From assembly GCA_001464735.1 (NCBI GenBank), contig LNDU01000027.1:1-64000 (forward strand): a stretch of DNA of 64,000 bases. The letters are read 5' to 3'. Made by a program: the position numbers and the translations under genes. This stretch comes from Nitrospira sp. Ga0074138 (GTDB taxonomy: Bacteria; Nitrospirota; Nitrospiria; Nitrospirales; Nitrospiraceae). Shown one piece after another: positions 1-9,004 of this stretch. A model generated the notes under the pieces. The model saw only the letters and a list, made by a program, of their open reading frames with translations, did not search any database and was not told the origin of the DNA. Position 1 is the first letter of the stretch. Each line of letters begins with the position of its first letter.

Positions 1-522
<522 letters not shown>

Positions 523-650
523 TTTGCTCCTGATAGACATGGTCTCACCACGATACGAAGAACGTATGGTGGAGTGCTGAAAAAGTTCTGAGCACTGTGC
601 TATTAGCTTCAGGCTCAGTACAAAGCACACAAGACAGATTCAGTGACGAA

Positions 651-771
651 TGTTCCCGGTGGCCATACCGGAGGGGCCCCACCCGTTCCCATACCGAACA
701 CGGAAGTTAAGCCCTCCAAGGCCGATGTTACTGCTGCCGCGAGGCAGTGGGAAAGTAGGACGCTGCCGGGT
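651..771 (+). rRNA. 5S ribosomal RNA
   Basis: The segment has the classical 5S layout: complementary ends (TTCCCGGTGGCC near the start, CGCTGCCGGG at the end), the conserved CCCATACCGAACACGGAAGTTAAG-type loop near 690-715, and GGGAAAGTAGG near 750. The length of about 120 nt is normal. It follows the 23S gene by about 130 bp and is closed by a strong hairpin terminator. Confidence 0.95.
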
Positions 772-780
772 TACAACAAG

Positions 781-813
781 GAGCCTGCTAGAGCAATCTA
801 GCAGGCTCTTTTA
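781..813 (+). terminator. Intrinsic terminator of the rRNA operon
   Basis: A perfect 12-bp stem (GAGCCTGCTAGA pairing with TCTAGCAGGCTC) closes a GCAA tetraloop and is followed at once by TTTTATTTT. It lies 10 bp after 5S rRNA and is a textbook Rho-independent terminator. Confidence 0.93.
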
Positions 814-950
814 TTTTGTCCGCCTGGCAGCGCCGACCACTTTCTACGAAGCAAGTCGGTGGGTTTTACCCGGCGACGTTAATTACGATACAGCGATGAA
901 GAGTCGCCGGTACGAGCGAGCTTGGTGTGGACCTCTGCGGGGTTGGAAAA

Positions 951-989
951 GGGCCCGCTGGTCGATAGATCAGCGGGCCCTTTCTTTTG
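951..989 (+). terminator. Second intrinsic terminator downstream of 5S rRNA
   Basis: GGGCCCGCTGGTC pairs with GATCAGCGGGCCC (13 bp, one G-U pair) around a GATA loop, followed by TTTCTTTTGTTTT. It lies 140 bp beyond the first terminator with no ORF between them that I would support. It may be a backup stop for rRNA transcription or may end a short unrecognised transcript. Confidence 0.8.
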
Positions 990-1214
990 TTTTGATGAAA
1001 AGCAGGTGTGCTGAAGCTCATTTGCTCCCACACCTCTTGTGCGACTCTTCCGGACTCGTTTGACGGAAGCCTTCTGGAATTCCTTCAGGCTGCGATTAGA
1101 CGATCGCAGTGCTCGGTTCAGTTCTAACTTCCTTTCCTAGACGAGGCTCAGTGGGGCCCCGCTCGCCTTTGTGAGGCAGCTCTGGGCATCGCGAACTCCC
1201 CATCATGATTGACC

Positions 1215-2660
1215 CTATTTCTTGTGCAGGTCGATGATCATTTGGGGGCTGATGATGCGCCCTTCTGCCGCTTCGTCAGTATATGGGATATCATCGTCAT
1301 CAAAGCCAAACCATCTGTAGATCTCGGCAACAAGGGTGAACGCCGTTCGGCCAGCCGGTTGATCAGACTGCACGGTGATCGTCCTGCTTACTGCCTGCTT
1401 CGGTGCCAGCTTCAAATCGCCCATCCCGAAATCTTCAATAATGCCTGATGTTAACATGGCATTCTTGTCTCTCTTCATCATTCGGCGCAGTTCAATCCAG
1501 AACTGAATTTTGGCCGGAGCAGGGCGGGCATGCCGATAGAGATCACCCGCCATTGTTACGAATTGCAGAGTAGTTTCAATGAGTGCTAGCTGGTTAATCT
1601 TATAGGCATCCGGCACTTTGTTGCCCCATGACAGACCATCCTCGCTGCCAATCTGAGCAAAGATTAGCGTCCCATCACGCCATAGCTCCAAGATCCGGTG
1701 GCCTGGGATTAGTGTCCGGCGAAGTTCGCCCCCGATGATCCGCGAGTCAGAGCCGGCATCTGGGCTGAAGCCTGCATAACGTAAGTGCGGAGGGTTTTCC
1801 ATGACTTTGACAACAGCTGAGCGCCGGAGAAATAAATCTGGGATATTAGTTGGCTGATCAGGGACCGCTGTCAGTACGAATGCCGGGCTTCCATCCAGAT
1901 TCGCAGTTGTCAACGCGCTCTCTATGCGACTGGGGCCTACTTTATTGAAAAGTTCGGCGGTATATGTAGCATCGCGGACGGATCGTGTGTCATGTGGCGA
2001 GGTATCAGGTCTTGTTTCCTCCACAGGAATTGGAACAACAGATGTTGGAATCTCAACGCGTTCAGACAGCATGGTATTTCCTGCTTCGGCTCTGAGTCCA
2101 TCGCGGATTAGTAGGTGAAGCTGCTGCACGCCCATCGGCACTGATCTGTCCAATTGTCGCTCAGCGTAGCCAAACATTGTCGCCGACTGTGTCCCGTCTG
2201 GCTCAACCGATTTGGTGATGAGAAACGGCCGCCACTGGCTAGGCTGATTGTCAATACTTATAGCAAAAACACCCTTTGACCGATCAGTGTGTGAAGGAAA
2301 CCATTTGACCTCCGGCGTCGTCTGAAGGTTTGGATACAACCAAGAGATTAGTACATCATGATACTTGCTTATATTGATGATACCCTCATCAAGAAGGCGC
2401 TGCGCCATCACCACATCGCCAGATAGCACGGCATCCCGTTCAGTCTCCAGTCCTATGATAATTACCCCACCGCGTGCATTGGCGAATGAAGATACATCTT
2501 TTGCGAATTCAAACTTCTGGCGCTTGTCGTCTAGCCGGTACGGTTCAGCTTTGCACTCAAACTCATCGCCTTCCATCGCGCCGATAAACCTATTGAAGGT
2601 GCCTTGCTTCAGGATCATTGTGCATTCGGCTGCCGATAACTGCTTGGCCATCTTGAGCAT
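1215..2660 (-). CDS. AlbA_2 (Schlafen-like) domain protein, probably 5'-truncated
   Basis: The 481-aa product carries an AlbA_2-type putative nucleic-acid-binding domain near its N terminus: a GDEFECKAE strand, then the helix SSFANARGGVIIIGLE (about residues 30-75), the hallmark of the old AAA_4/AlbA_2 family. The remaining 400 residues have no motif I recognise. The function is unknown; AlbA_2 proteins are often transcriptional regulators or defence-linked. The reading frame stays open with coding character for 43 codons upstream of the ATG at 2660, back to a TGA at 2790-2792, with no ATG, GTG or TTG in that stretch. The sequence beyond 2792 looks unrelated, so the original N terminus was probably lost at a junction. 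Only a weak AAGGA precedes the ATG. Confidence 0.75.
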   Translation of the reverse strand: MLKMAKQLSAAECTMILKQGTFNRFIGAMEGDEFECKAEPYRLDDKRQKFEFAKDVSSFANARGGVIIIGLETERDAVLSGDVVMAQRLLDEGIINISKYHDVLISWLYPNLQTTPEVKWFPSHTDRSKGVFAISIDNQPSQWRPFLITKSVEPDGTQSATMFGYAERQLDRSVPMGVQQLHLLIRDGLRAEAGNTMLSERVEIPTSVVPIPVEETRPDTSPHDTRSVRDATYTAELFNKVGPSRIESALTTANLDGSPAFVLTAVPDQPTNIPDLFLRRSAVVKVMENPPHLRYAGFSPDAGSDSRIIGGELRRTLIPGHRILELWRDGTLIFAQIGSEDGLSWGNKVPDAYKINQLALIETTLQFVTMAGDLYRHARPAPAKIQFWIELRRMMKRDKNAMLTSGIIEDFGMGDLKLAPKQAVSRTITVQSDQPAGRTAFTLVAEIYRWFGFDDDDIPYTDEAAEGRIISPQMIIDLHKK

Positions 2661-3039
2661 TTCCTTATACTCAGGTTTCAGTTCGATAGCAGATGAGTTT
2701 AATAGTGGGCGGCAATCGTTGGATAGTTTGCCAAAATGCTCCTTAAGCCTCCCAACAATCGAATCGGTCAGTAGTATGCCGTGTGTATCTCATGAAGGAA
2801 AGGGGAGACCCTGGGGGCAAAATGCCATCAGTGATTATTTCGTGGGGATCGTGGCGTGGCTTGCCCATCCGAAGGCATCAGAGACCCGCCCGACCCTGTG
2901 GCTCATCGCTCCTTTCGCAAGCATGCCGAAGCGGGAAGTAGGGGGCAGATCTTGTATCATGCATCGACCCATCGGGGGAAATGGATGAGCCGTCTGTTGC
3001 ATCCTTCCGGTTCTGGCGGCATGATGCCGTGGATCTGCG

Positions 3040-3576
3040 ATGCTGTTGCACTGCACCAAGAGAGTGGCGGAGAAGCTTCCGGACGACCAATTCAGAAGGT
3101 CGCCTTCCGCTGGCTCGCCCGATGAACGCCCACTCCTGGGGGAGTGGCATGGGCATCTGCTCCTTCTGGATCGACGGCAGTGCGTGATGTTTTGCCATGA
3201 CCTCACGCGCTACGTGCTCTTTCTCCCCGGGCTTCGCGCGGCGCAGTTTGCGGACTTAAGTCGCTGGCATCAAGAGCTGTTTCTCACCACGCTCGCCGCG
3301 CAAGACCTACCGTCCTCCCATCTGGGGTGCCTTAAACTCATCCTTGGTCCGCTTCAGATGGATTGCCGGACAGATCGTTCGGTGTTGGGATCGCTACGAG
3401 TGGCTGCCGATGACCTTCGGTATGGCTCCTTGCCTCGTGTGGTTAATGTCTTGAATCTGGACCCGATTGCCATTTCTCATGAATTGAATCAACGCCCGTG
3501 CAGGGTTGGAAAGACATGCCTCTGGCCGGCCGAAGCGATGCGGAAGTTGATCGAGGAAACCGTTCAGCAAGCGTAA
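3040..3576 (+). CDS. DUF6933 family protein
   Basis: The 178-aa protein begins MLLHCTKRVAEKLP, matching my recollection of DUF6933 proteins, which open with a strand-helix MxxxCTxKLxxxL and continue to a WHGHLLLLDRRQCVMF strand pair and a helix with FADLSRWHQELF. The function of the family is not known. The protein is probably cytosolic; I see no signal peptide or membrane segment. The gene and about 90 bp in front of it recur in degraded form at 7556-7920. The junction with the truncated AlbA_2 gene is about 250 bp upstream. No clear ribosome binding site is visible before the ATG. Confidence 0.72.
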   Translation: MLLHCTKRVAEKLPDDQFRRSPSAGSPDERPLLGEWHGHLLLLDRRQCVMFCHDLTRYVLFLPGLRAAQFADLSRWHQELFLTTLAAQDLPSSHLGCLKLILGPLQMDCRTDRSVLGSLRVAADDLRYGSLPRVVNVLNLDPIAISHELNQRPCRVGKTCLWPAEAMRKLIEETVQQA

Positions 3577-3749
3577 GGGGCGAGAGGGGCGAGGTCAGAC
3601 ACGATGCGATCTCCAAGAGAGCGTAATCGTGAGGCTTGGCTGCCGATTTCTTGATCCAAAGCCGGGCGCGGGAGTGAAGATGACGTGCGGGGTTAAGCGA
3701 TGGCTCGAATCTTCGTAGAGTTAGGGCAGGTTGATACAGCGTGAGGGCG

Positions 3750-5135
3750 TCAGCATTCTTTTTCACATAACTCAATGGTCGCATCCGCTTCCAACGCAAA
3801 GCGTCCTCGCCCTCGTTGGACAAGTCGCACATCCGGACATTTCTGTTCAAGCCGTCGGCGCAGCAGAATCAGGCGTGTCTCCAGGTTGTCTTTATACTCC
3901 GGCAGTCCTAGCCAAGCATCCATCCGCAGTTCTCGGTTGGTAAATTCGACTCGGCCTTCGTCCCGGTACTGCGTCAGCAGACGCCAAAGAATTTTGGCCG
4001 GCACGTTCCGGATGAGGTAGTTACCATCCACGAAAATGCAGTCATCCTTCTGAAAGAAACTGAACCGGCGCGTGGACATTGTGCGGGACTCGGGGGATGG
4101 TGGCGCTTGTCCAACTCGATCCGTCGGTATCTCGTCCTGATCGCGGCTGAGGAGGTCGATCGTGGTGGCGAGATGCAGTCCAATGATCGACAGCAACGTG
4201 TTCTCGCGAGGAAGAAAGGCCAGAGGGTCTTTGCTCTCAACGGCCAGCACCCCCACCAGGCGTCCGCGCGTCACCAAGGGCACGGCGATTTGGCTGGCCG
4301 CATCCGGTAGACCCGGGAGCGGGATTTCACGTTCGATGGCTTCCGTCTGTCCCAAGGCTTCTGCGCGCCCTCGTACCGCACGCGCATACCGCAAGCTGTG
4401 GTCCATGGCGGACAGATACAGCGTCCGCTGCGCACGGGCCACCATGCCGATCAGTCCTTCACCGATGCCAACTTCCGAGCCCACGCCGTTATCCGAATAG
4501 CCGTGGCTGGCAATCGTCTGCAGCTTGGCGTTCCGCTCGTCTGCAAGCAGGATCATTGCATGATGGAAGCCGAAGAAGTCATCGAGCATCTGCAGTGCGC
4601 CTTGCAACGCCTCGTCCAGCATCTGCGCTTGATTCAACCGTTCAGCGATTAAGCGAAGCGACACTACATTGGGATCGATAAAGAGGCGGGACGACCGCTC
4701 AGATGGCGGTGGAATAGGCAGCCGTGTGAATCCCTCCAAGCGCTCGACGCCCAGCACCTCGTATACATCGGCGGCCTGCAAGCGAAACACCTCCGTCATG
4801 CCCGAGTAGGATGCCACCGCCTGGAGTTGAAGCGACATCGACTCGAACAAGGGCCCAGTGGCCTCCGAGTGATCGTATCGGAGGTGAAATCGATAGGCGT
4901 GCAATGTGCGGGGATCCAGCACGACGGCACAGGCCAATGGATTCTCCCGGACGTTCCGATGGGTCTTATTGAAGAACTGAAACGAGATCGCAACGTGCGT
5001 CGCGTCCACATAGTAGACCTGGCTGATAAAGGTAATGTTCGGTGTGCCATCGCTCGCGCAGGTGCTCAAGGCGGCAGGGACCATGCCCTGAAAGCAGGGC
5101 CACAGATCCTCGATCAGGAACGACGCCTTCTTCAC
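3750..5135 (-). CDS. PNPOx-like split-barrel / GAF / winged-helix fusion protein
   Basis: The 461-aa protein has three parts. Residues 1-145 resemble a pyridoxamine 5'-phosphate oxidase-like FMN-binding split barrel (AALSTCASDGTPNITFIS, then FFNKTHRNVRENP). Residues about 165-335 form a GAF domain (IASHGYSDNGVGSEVGIGEGLIGMV, cut here to its key part GIGEGLIG, and VPLVTRGRLVGVLAVES). Residues about 355-450 read as an OmpR/PhoB-like winged helix (FVDGNYLIRNVPAKILWRLL, then TNRELRMD). This suggests a cytosolic sensor with a flavin or small-ligand input and possible DNA-binding output; that role is inferred. It overlaps the upstream gene by 4 bp (ATGA), so the two are probably translationally coupled. 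Confidence 0.85.
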   Translation of the reverse strand: MKKASFLIEDLWPCFQGMVPAALSTCASDGTPNITFISQVYYVDATHVAISFQFFNKTHRNVRENPLACAVVLDPRTLHAYRFHLRYDHSEATGPLFESMSLQLQAVASYSGMTEVFRLQAADVYEVLGVERLEGFTRLPIPPPSERSSRLFIDPNVVSLRLIAERLNQAQMLDEALQGALQMLDDFFGFHHAMILLADERNAKLQTIASHGYSDNGVGSEVGIGEGLIGMVARAQRTLYLSAMDHSLRYARAVRGRAEALGQTEAIEREIPLPGLPDAASQIAVPLVTRGRLVGVLAVESKDPLAFLPRENTLLSIIGLHLATTIDLLSRDQDEIPTDRVGQAPPSPESRTMSTRRFSFFQKDDCIFVDGNYLIRNVPAKILWRLLTQYRDEGRVEFTNRELRMDAWLGLPEYKDNLETRLILLRRRLEQKCPDVRLVQRGRGRFALEADATIELCEKEC

Positions 5136-5593
5136 GGGCTGACTTTGCTTCCCGCCCCAGGTCCGGGCGTTTGATCAAAGACCTCAGTGACGGTGATGTC
5201 AATGGCGACGGTCGGTTCGACGATCCATCCTTCACTCAATGTGGACGATACGCCACAGGCTCCCAGTTCGGCCGAGAAGTCGCGATGCCACCGCCGGCTA
5301 AGCTCTCGTTCAGCCGACATCACAGGCTTGATGTTCCGCACTCGGCCTTTCAATTGACAAGTGAGATGGTCGGTGGGTCTGGTGCAGGTGACTGCGAGCA
5401 TGCCGTTTGCGCGGAGGTTGTCGAGCGTTTTGCCAGCGAACGTCTCGGCGAGCAGGATGGTTATAGTTCCGCGGTCCGCCGCAACATGAATCCCCCATGC
5501 GCGCGTGCATTCCGGCATCAGCGACTCATCGCGCGTGCCGACCATGACCGAGACGCCTGTGTGCAGGAGAGTGACGATCCAGTCGGGAATCAT
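5132..5593 (-). CDS. Pyridoxamine 5'-phosphate oxidase-like flavin-binding protein
   Basis: The 153-aa protein is a single split-barrel domain: TLLHTGVSVMVGTRDESLMPECTRAWG, with the invariant turn VGTRD, then LAETFAGKTLDNLRANGMLAVTC and a C-terminal strand pair. Members bind FMN, F420 or haem; the ligand cannot be told from sequence alone. It is the first gene of a two-gene unit and its stop overlaps the start of the PNPOx/GAF/wHTH fusion. The gene is divergent from the cupredoxin-like gene at 5741, so the roughly 145-bp spacer must hold both promoters. Confidence 0.8.
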   Translation of the reverse strand: MIPDWIVTLLHTGVSVMVGTRDESLMPECTRAWGIHVAADRGTITILLAETFAGKTLDNLRANGMLAVTCTRPTDHLTCQLKGRVRNIKPVMSAERELSRRWHRDFSAELGACGVSSTLSEGWIVEPTVAIDITVTEVFDQTPGPGAGSKVSP

Positions 5594-5740
5594 GAATCGA
5601 TCCAGCCTGTTAGGAAAGATTTAGGCGGAGCTTAGCATAGTTTTAGGAATGGTGTCGTACATCCTCGTGCTAGTGTCGCCGTCATACATCATGGAAAACG
5701 CGCCTGTCCTGTGACGGCGTACAACAACAAGGAGGGTCCC

Positions 5741-6592
5741 ATGCGATTCACGGTATTCAGTTTGGTGATGGGCTTGTGCACCGCGGTGGTGTCATCGTGG
5801 GTCTGGGCTGACGATCGTCAGCATGATGCGGCGTTGCGCACCGGCGCCGAGCCGGTGGTATTTGTGGCTCACGACTATGGCTTCAAGGGGCCCGATCGTC
5901 TTCCTGCCGGCCTCACGACCGTGCGGATTGTCAATGAAGGGCACGATCTTCACCATATCCAGTTTTTGAAGCTGCAGCAAGGGAAGTCAGCGGCTGACTT
6001 TCGAATAGCCATTGCGGCTGATCCAAATCGATTGCCTGGATGGGTGCAATACGCTGGTGGACCAAACGTGCATCCGGCTGGCAGCCAGGCATCCGCCACG
6101 GTCAACCTGACGGAAGGGGACTATGTGCTCATCTGCTGGATTCCAGATAAGAACGGCGTGCCACACGTTGCGCTGGGAATGCAGAAGGCCTTGTCCGTCC
6201 GAGGAGGAAAGCCGGTGAAGGTCTCGCTGCCCACTCCCTCAGTCGTCATCAAGCAAATCGACTATCAGTTTGTCCTTTCCAAGCCAGTGCACTCCGGTCT
6301 TCAGATGATCGAAGTCGTGAATCACGGGACTCAACCCCATGAAGTCGTGGTGGTGAAGTTGCGCCAAGGCGCAACCGTCAAGGATGTGATTGCGTCGTTT
6401 GAGCCCGGTGCTTCTGGTCCGCCGAAGGGAGAATTAGTGAGTGGCATAACGGCCATCGAGAGAGACGCGCGTGTGATCTTAACCGGGGAATTCGAGTCTG
6501 GAAAGTACGGCCTCATCTGCTTCGTTCCTGATTCCGTCACCGGACGACCGCATTTTCTTCACGGCATGACGACCGAATTTACCGTGGAGTGA
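5741..6592 (+). CDS. Exported protein with two tandem cupredoxin-like domains
   Basis: I start it at the ATG at 5741, preceded by AAGGAGG, rather than at an upstream in-frame ATG. The 283-aa product has a signal peptide (MRFTVFSLVMGLCTAVVSSW, cleavage near VWA-DD) and two repeats of about 120 residues. Each repeat keeps a set of possible type 1 copper ligands: His in LHHIQF or QPHEVVV, then Cys in LICWIPD or LICFVPD, His 10-11 residues later, and Met five residues after that (PHVALGM and PHFLHGM). The ligand spacing is Cys-x9-His-x4-Met and Cys-x10-His-x4-Met, longer than in plastocyanin. The likely place is the periplasm. A role in copper binding or electron transfer is inferred from fold and ligands. 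Confidence 0.8.
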   Translation: MRFTVFSLVMGLCTAVVSSWVWADDRQHDAALRTGAEPVVFVAHDYGFKGPDRLPAGLTTVRIVNEGHDLHHIQFLKLQQGKSAADFRIAIAADPNRLPGWVQYAGGPNVHPAGSQASATVNLTEGDYVLICWIPDKNGVPHVALGMQKALSVRGGKPVKVSLPTPSVVIKQIDYQFVLSKPVHSGLQMIEVVNHGTQPHEVVVVKLRQGATVKDVIASFEPGASGPPKGELVSGITAIERDARVILTGEFESGKYGLICFVPDSVTGRPHFLHGMTTEFTVE

Positions 6593-6865
6593 GAGCCAGC
6601 GGAAGCCCAGATCTTGCCCTTATAGGGAGAAGGCGTCAGATGATACAATCTGCCTGGCTTTCTTGTGCAGGGCAGAGATGGTGCAGACTATTATTTTTTT
6701 GGCAATGTAGAAATGGCTCGTGCAGGTCAGCCTGTGGGTGAGAGTAGAGGGAAGGACGGGGTGGGCTGAAGTGGCCCACTCATGAGTTGCGGGCTGGTAT
6801 TCGTAGGATACCCTCAGCGTAGAAGGCTGATGTTGTGATTATTATCAGTGCTTGAAAAGGGTTGA

Positions 6866-6900
6866 GACAAAAGAGGTTGCCCTCTCTCCCTGGCAACCTC
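6866..6900 (-). terminator. Intrinsic terminator of the truncated transketolase copy
   Basis: GAGGTTGCC and GGCAACCTC form a perfect 9-bp stem with a 10-nt loop; on the minus strand TTTTGTC follows. The intact tkt at 9005 ends with a diverged version of the same hairpin, so the terminator was copied along with the gene tail. Confidence 0.82.
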
Positions 6901-6909
6901 CGTTGGACA

Positions 6910-7543
6910 TCAGGCGGCTTTTGCGGGTTTCAGGAGTTGTCTCTGTGCCGCGGCCACGATGTGCTCCGTCGTGAAGCCGAATTTCTTTTGGAGTTCCTTG
7001 AGAGGCGCCGATGCGCCAAAGGTCTTCATGCCGATGATCTCGCCGGTCAACCCTGCATATCGCGCCCACCCAAATGTGGAGGCTTGCTCCACGCAGACCC
7101 GTGCCGTGACGGTCGGAGGAATCACGCCGTCGCGATATTCTTGAGATTGATGCTCGAACAGCTCCCATGAGGGCATGCTTACCACGCGAGCCTTGATTCC
7201 TTTTGTCTTCAAATGCTCCGCTGCCTCAAGGCAGAGTGCTACTTCACTGCCACTGGCGAGTAACAGCACATCCGGTTTCCCTCCTGGCACGTCGGCCAAC
7301 ACATACGCGCCTTTCGCCACTCCTGATGCGGCGGTGTATTTGACCCGGTCGATGGTCGGGAGGGCCTGGCGGGTCAGGATCAACGCGACCGGCTCGTGCT
7401 GCATCTGCATAATAACGCGCCAGGCTTCAGCCACCTCGTTCGCATCCGCAGGACGAAGGACGATCAGATTCGGGATCGCTCGCAGGGAGGCTAGTTGCTC
7501 GATCGGCTGGTGTGTCGGCCCGTCTTCGCCCACTCCCGAGTAA
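6910..7543 (-). pseudogene. Truncated transketolase copy (C-terminal third only)
   Basis: The frame encodes about 207 residues nearly identical to the C-terminal part of the intact transketolase at 9005-11074, from GEDGPTHQPIEQLASLRA to the final KPAKAA. Similarity to the intact gene stops abruptly near 7541, where the sequence switches to the DUF6933 copy. The thiamine-diphosphate site and the Mg-binding motif lie in the missing N-terminal two thirds, so it cannot be an active transketolase. The copy still has a long open frame, so the event is either recent or the fragment is maintained. Confidence 0.92.
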
Positions 7544-7555
7544 GTTCAGGGTCAA

Positions 7556-7920
7556 GTCTTGTATTTTGCATAAAGTAAGGACCCGTCCTGCACCCATCGA
7601 CACAACGGCCGAGCCAACTATCCATCTTCCGGATGCAGGCGCCATGATGCGGTCGATCTGCGATGATATTGCACTGCACCAAAAGGTTGGCCGCGAAACT
7701 TCCGTGCGAGCATTTCAGGAATACGACTATGGCTGCTTCACCAGACGAGCGCACGCCATTGGGGAAGTGGCATGGGCATGTGCTTCTGCTGGATCGACGA
7801 CAATGCGTGCCCCTTTGCCATGACCTCAAACGCTACGTGCTCTTCCTCGCTTGATTCCGCACTGCCCATTTCGCGGACTTAGGTCGCTGGCATCAGGAGC
7901 TGTTTCTTGCCGCACTTATT
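7556..7920 (+). pseudogene. Broken copy of the DUF6933 gene and its 5' region
   Basis: From about 7556 the sequence follows the 2945-3300 region. The start codon is at 7663 (MILHCTKRLAAKLP), and the frame runs through WHGHVLLLDRRQC and RYVLFLA to a TGA at 7852-7854. Beyond it the homology continues in frame (FADLGRWHQELFLAAL) to about 7920 and is then cut off. The product would lack about 60% of the family length. It lies directly against the broken end of the truncated tkt copy, so both probably arose in one rearrangement. Confidence 0.85.
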
Positions 7921-7987
7921 CGCCCATCCTTTTTGACTCACCCGGAGTTCGTCATGGTATCTACGCGGAGGATAGAGGAGTGGAACG

Positions 7988-8222
7988 ATGAAAACGACCG
8001 AACAGAAATGGGGAATAGCCTCGCCACTCGGGTGCCCAAGCGTGTCGCCAATGGGGCAGGGCTCCCGGAGAAGGATGCGGTGGAGATCGAGGTACGAAAG
8101 GGGGACGCTACATCGTGCGGCCGCATCTGCGGAGAGTCTATAGTCTGAAAGACCTGTTGAAATGTACCAGGCCCCGCCAAGGCCATGAGGAAGTCGGTTT
8201 TAGTGAGCCGGTTGGTCGATAG
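7988..8222 (+). pseudogene. MazE/AbrB-like antitoxin with two frameshifts in G runs
   Basis: Three frames together spell a complete MazE-like antitoxin of about 78 residues. It begins MKTTEQKWG at 7988, shifts frame, and continues NSLATRVPKRVANGAGLPEK and then DAVEIEVRKG. It shifts again and ends GRYIVRPHLRRVYSLKDLL ... EEVGFSEPVGR, with TAG at 8220-8222. Both shifts are equivalent to one missing G, in a GGGG run near 8010 and a GGGGG run near 8099. GAGGAG lies 6-12 bp before the start. No MazF toxin follows. The defects are either real mutations or homopolymer errors in the assembly. Confidence 0.8.
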
Positions 8223-8381
8223 GTACTGCCGTGAGACTTCGGCTGATCGCAAAAGACCACCAACTTGGACTTCGGCCACCCGCTGTCAGCAATGTTGGAT
8301 TGCAAGACTTGGCTCTGATTGGCTGTCACGCGACGAGAAGTCGCTCGATGTAGGAGTGCAAGGCCCGGCCCTACTCGGATG

Positions 8382-8624
8382 CTATGAAAGAATCGACGGA
8401 GGACCGGATCGTCGAAAAGAGGCGAGGTCAATCGGTAAATTAGTGACTTCGGCCAACGACAGCATGGTGATCTCCTGTCCGAACCCGAGCGATTGGAGCA
8501 GCAGGAAGAGACCGAAGCTGAGAGCAATGATGCCGGGCCAGATCATCGAGAGAGAGCCAAGAGCGAGGACAAACACCATCGCGGCCACTGTGTCCTGGGC
8601 AAATTGGCTTTTGGCTGTGAGCAT
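8382..8624 (-). CDS. Small membrane protein
   Basis: The 80-aa product has a continuous hydrophobic stretch from about residue 12 to 48 (DTVAAMVFVLALGSLSMIWP then GIIALSFGLFLLLQSLGFG), enough for two short membrane segments. An AGGAGAG sits 6-8 bases before the ATG, which supports a real gene. It lies between the antitoxin remnant and the intact transketolase. I do not recognise the family. Confidence 0.6.
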   Translation of the reverse strand: MLTAKSQFAQDTVAAMVFVLALGSLSMIWPGIIALSFGLFLLLQSLGFGQEITMLSLAEVTNLPIDLASFRRSGPPSILS

Positions 8625-8800
8625 ACACTCTCCTTTCCTGGCTTGCTCTTTACCGAAAAACGCGAGCAGTTTTGGTTCTATTGTTCGTATGATATCGCCT
8701 GCGGAGACCGAATTAGCAACTGAGAAAAAGACCTACTAACAGTTAGGTCTATTTGGCAGGGTGGCAACTGATACAGTTCGACGTCAACACCGAAGACGAA

Positions 8801-8819
8801 ATAAAGCGGTCGGGAGTCT
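8801..8819 (+). repeat. Short dispersed repeat, copy 1
   Basis: The motif ATAAA-N2-GGTCGGGAGTCT occurs here, at 12928-12946 and inverted at 19817-19835, each time in an intergenic region. Its role is unknown. Confidence 0.5.
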
Positions 8820-8960
8820 GTAGTCGAAAAAATTATGTCTGGACGATTGTATTTAGTCGGGTCTACCCTGAATCTATTGGTCTTCTCCGCGAGATGTGAC
8901 GACGACGCTGTGAAATTGACGATGCCGCAGTCTGCCTTGTCGGCGCTTCATAGGTGTTGA

Positions 8961-8998
8961 CATGAAAGAGGTTGCCCGGGAGAGCAGGTAACCTCTTT
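8961..8998 (-). terminator. Intrinsic terminator of tkt
   Basis: AAAGAGGTT and AACCTCTTT form a stem around a GC-rich loop, and the minus strand continues into TTTCATG just downstream of the tkt stop codon. The matching, better-paired hairpin of the truncated copy is at 6866-6900. Confidence 0.75.
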
Positions 8999-9004
8999 GA
9001 AACA

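Noticed and set aside
8185..8739. 184-aa open frame on the plus strand
   Set aside because: It overlaps the small membrane protein on the opposite strand, which has a good ribosome binding site, and shows no domain.
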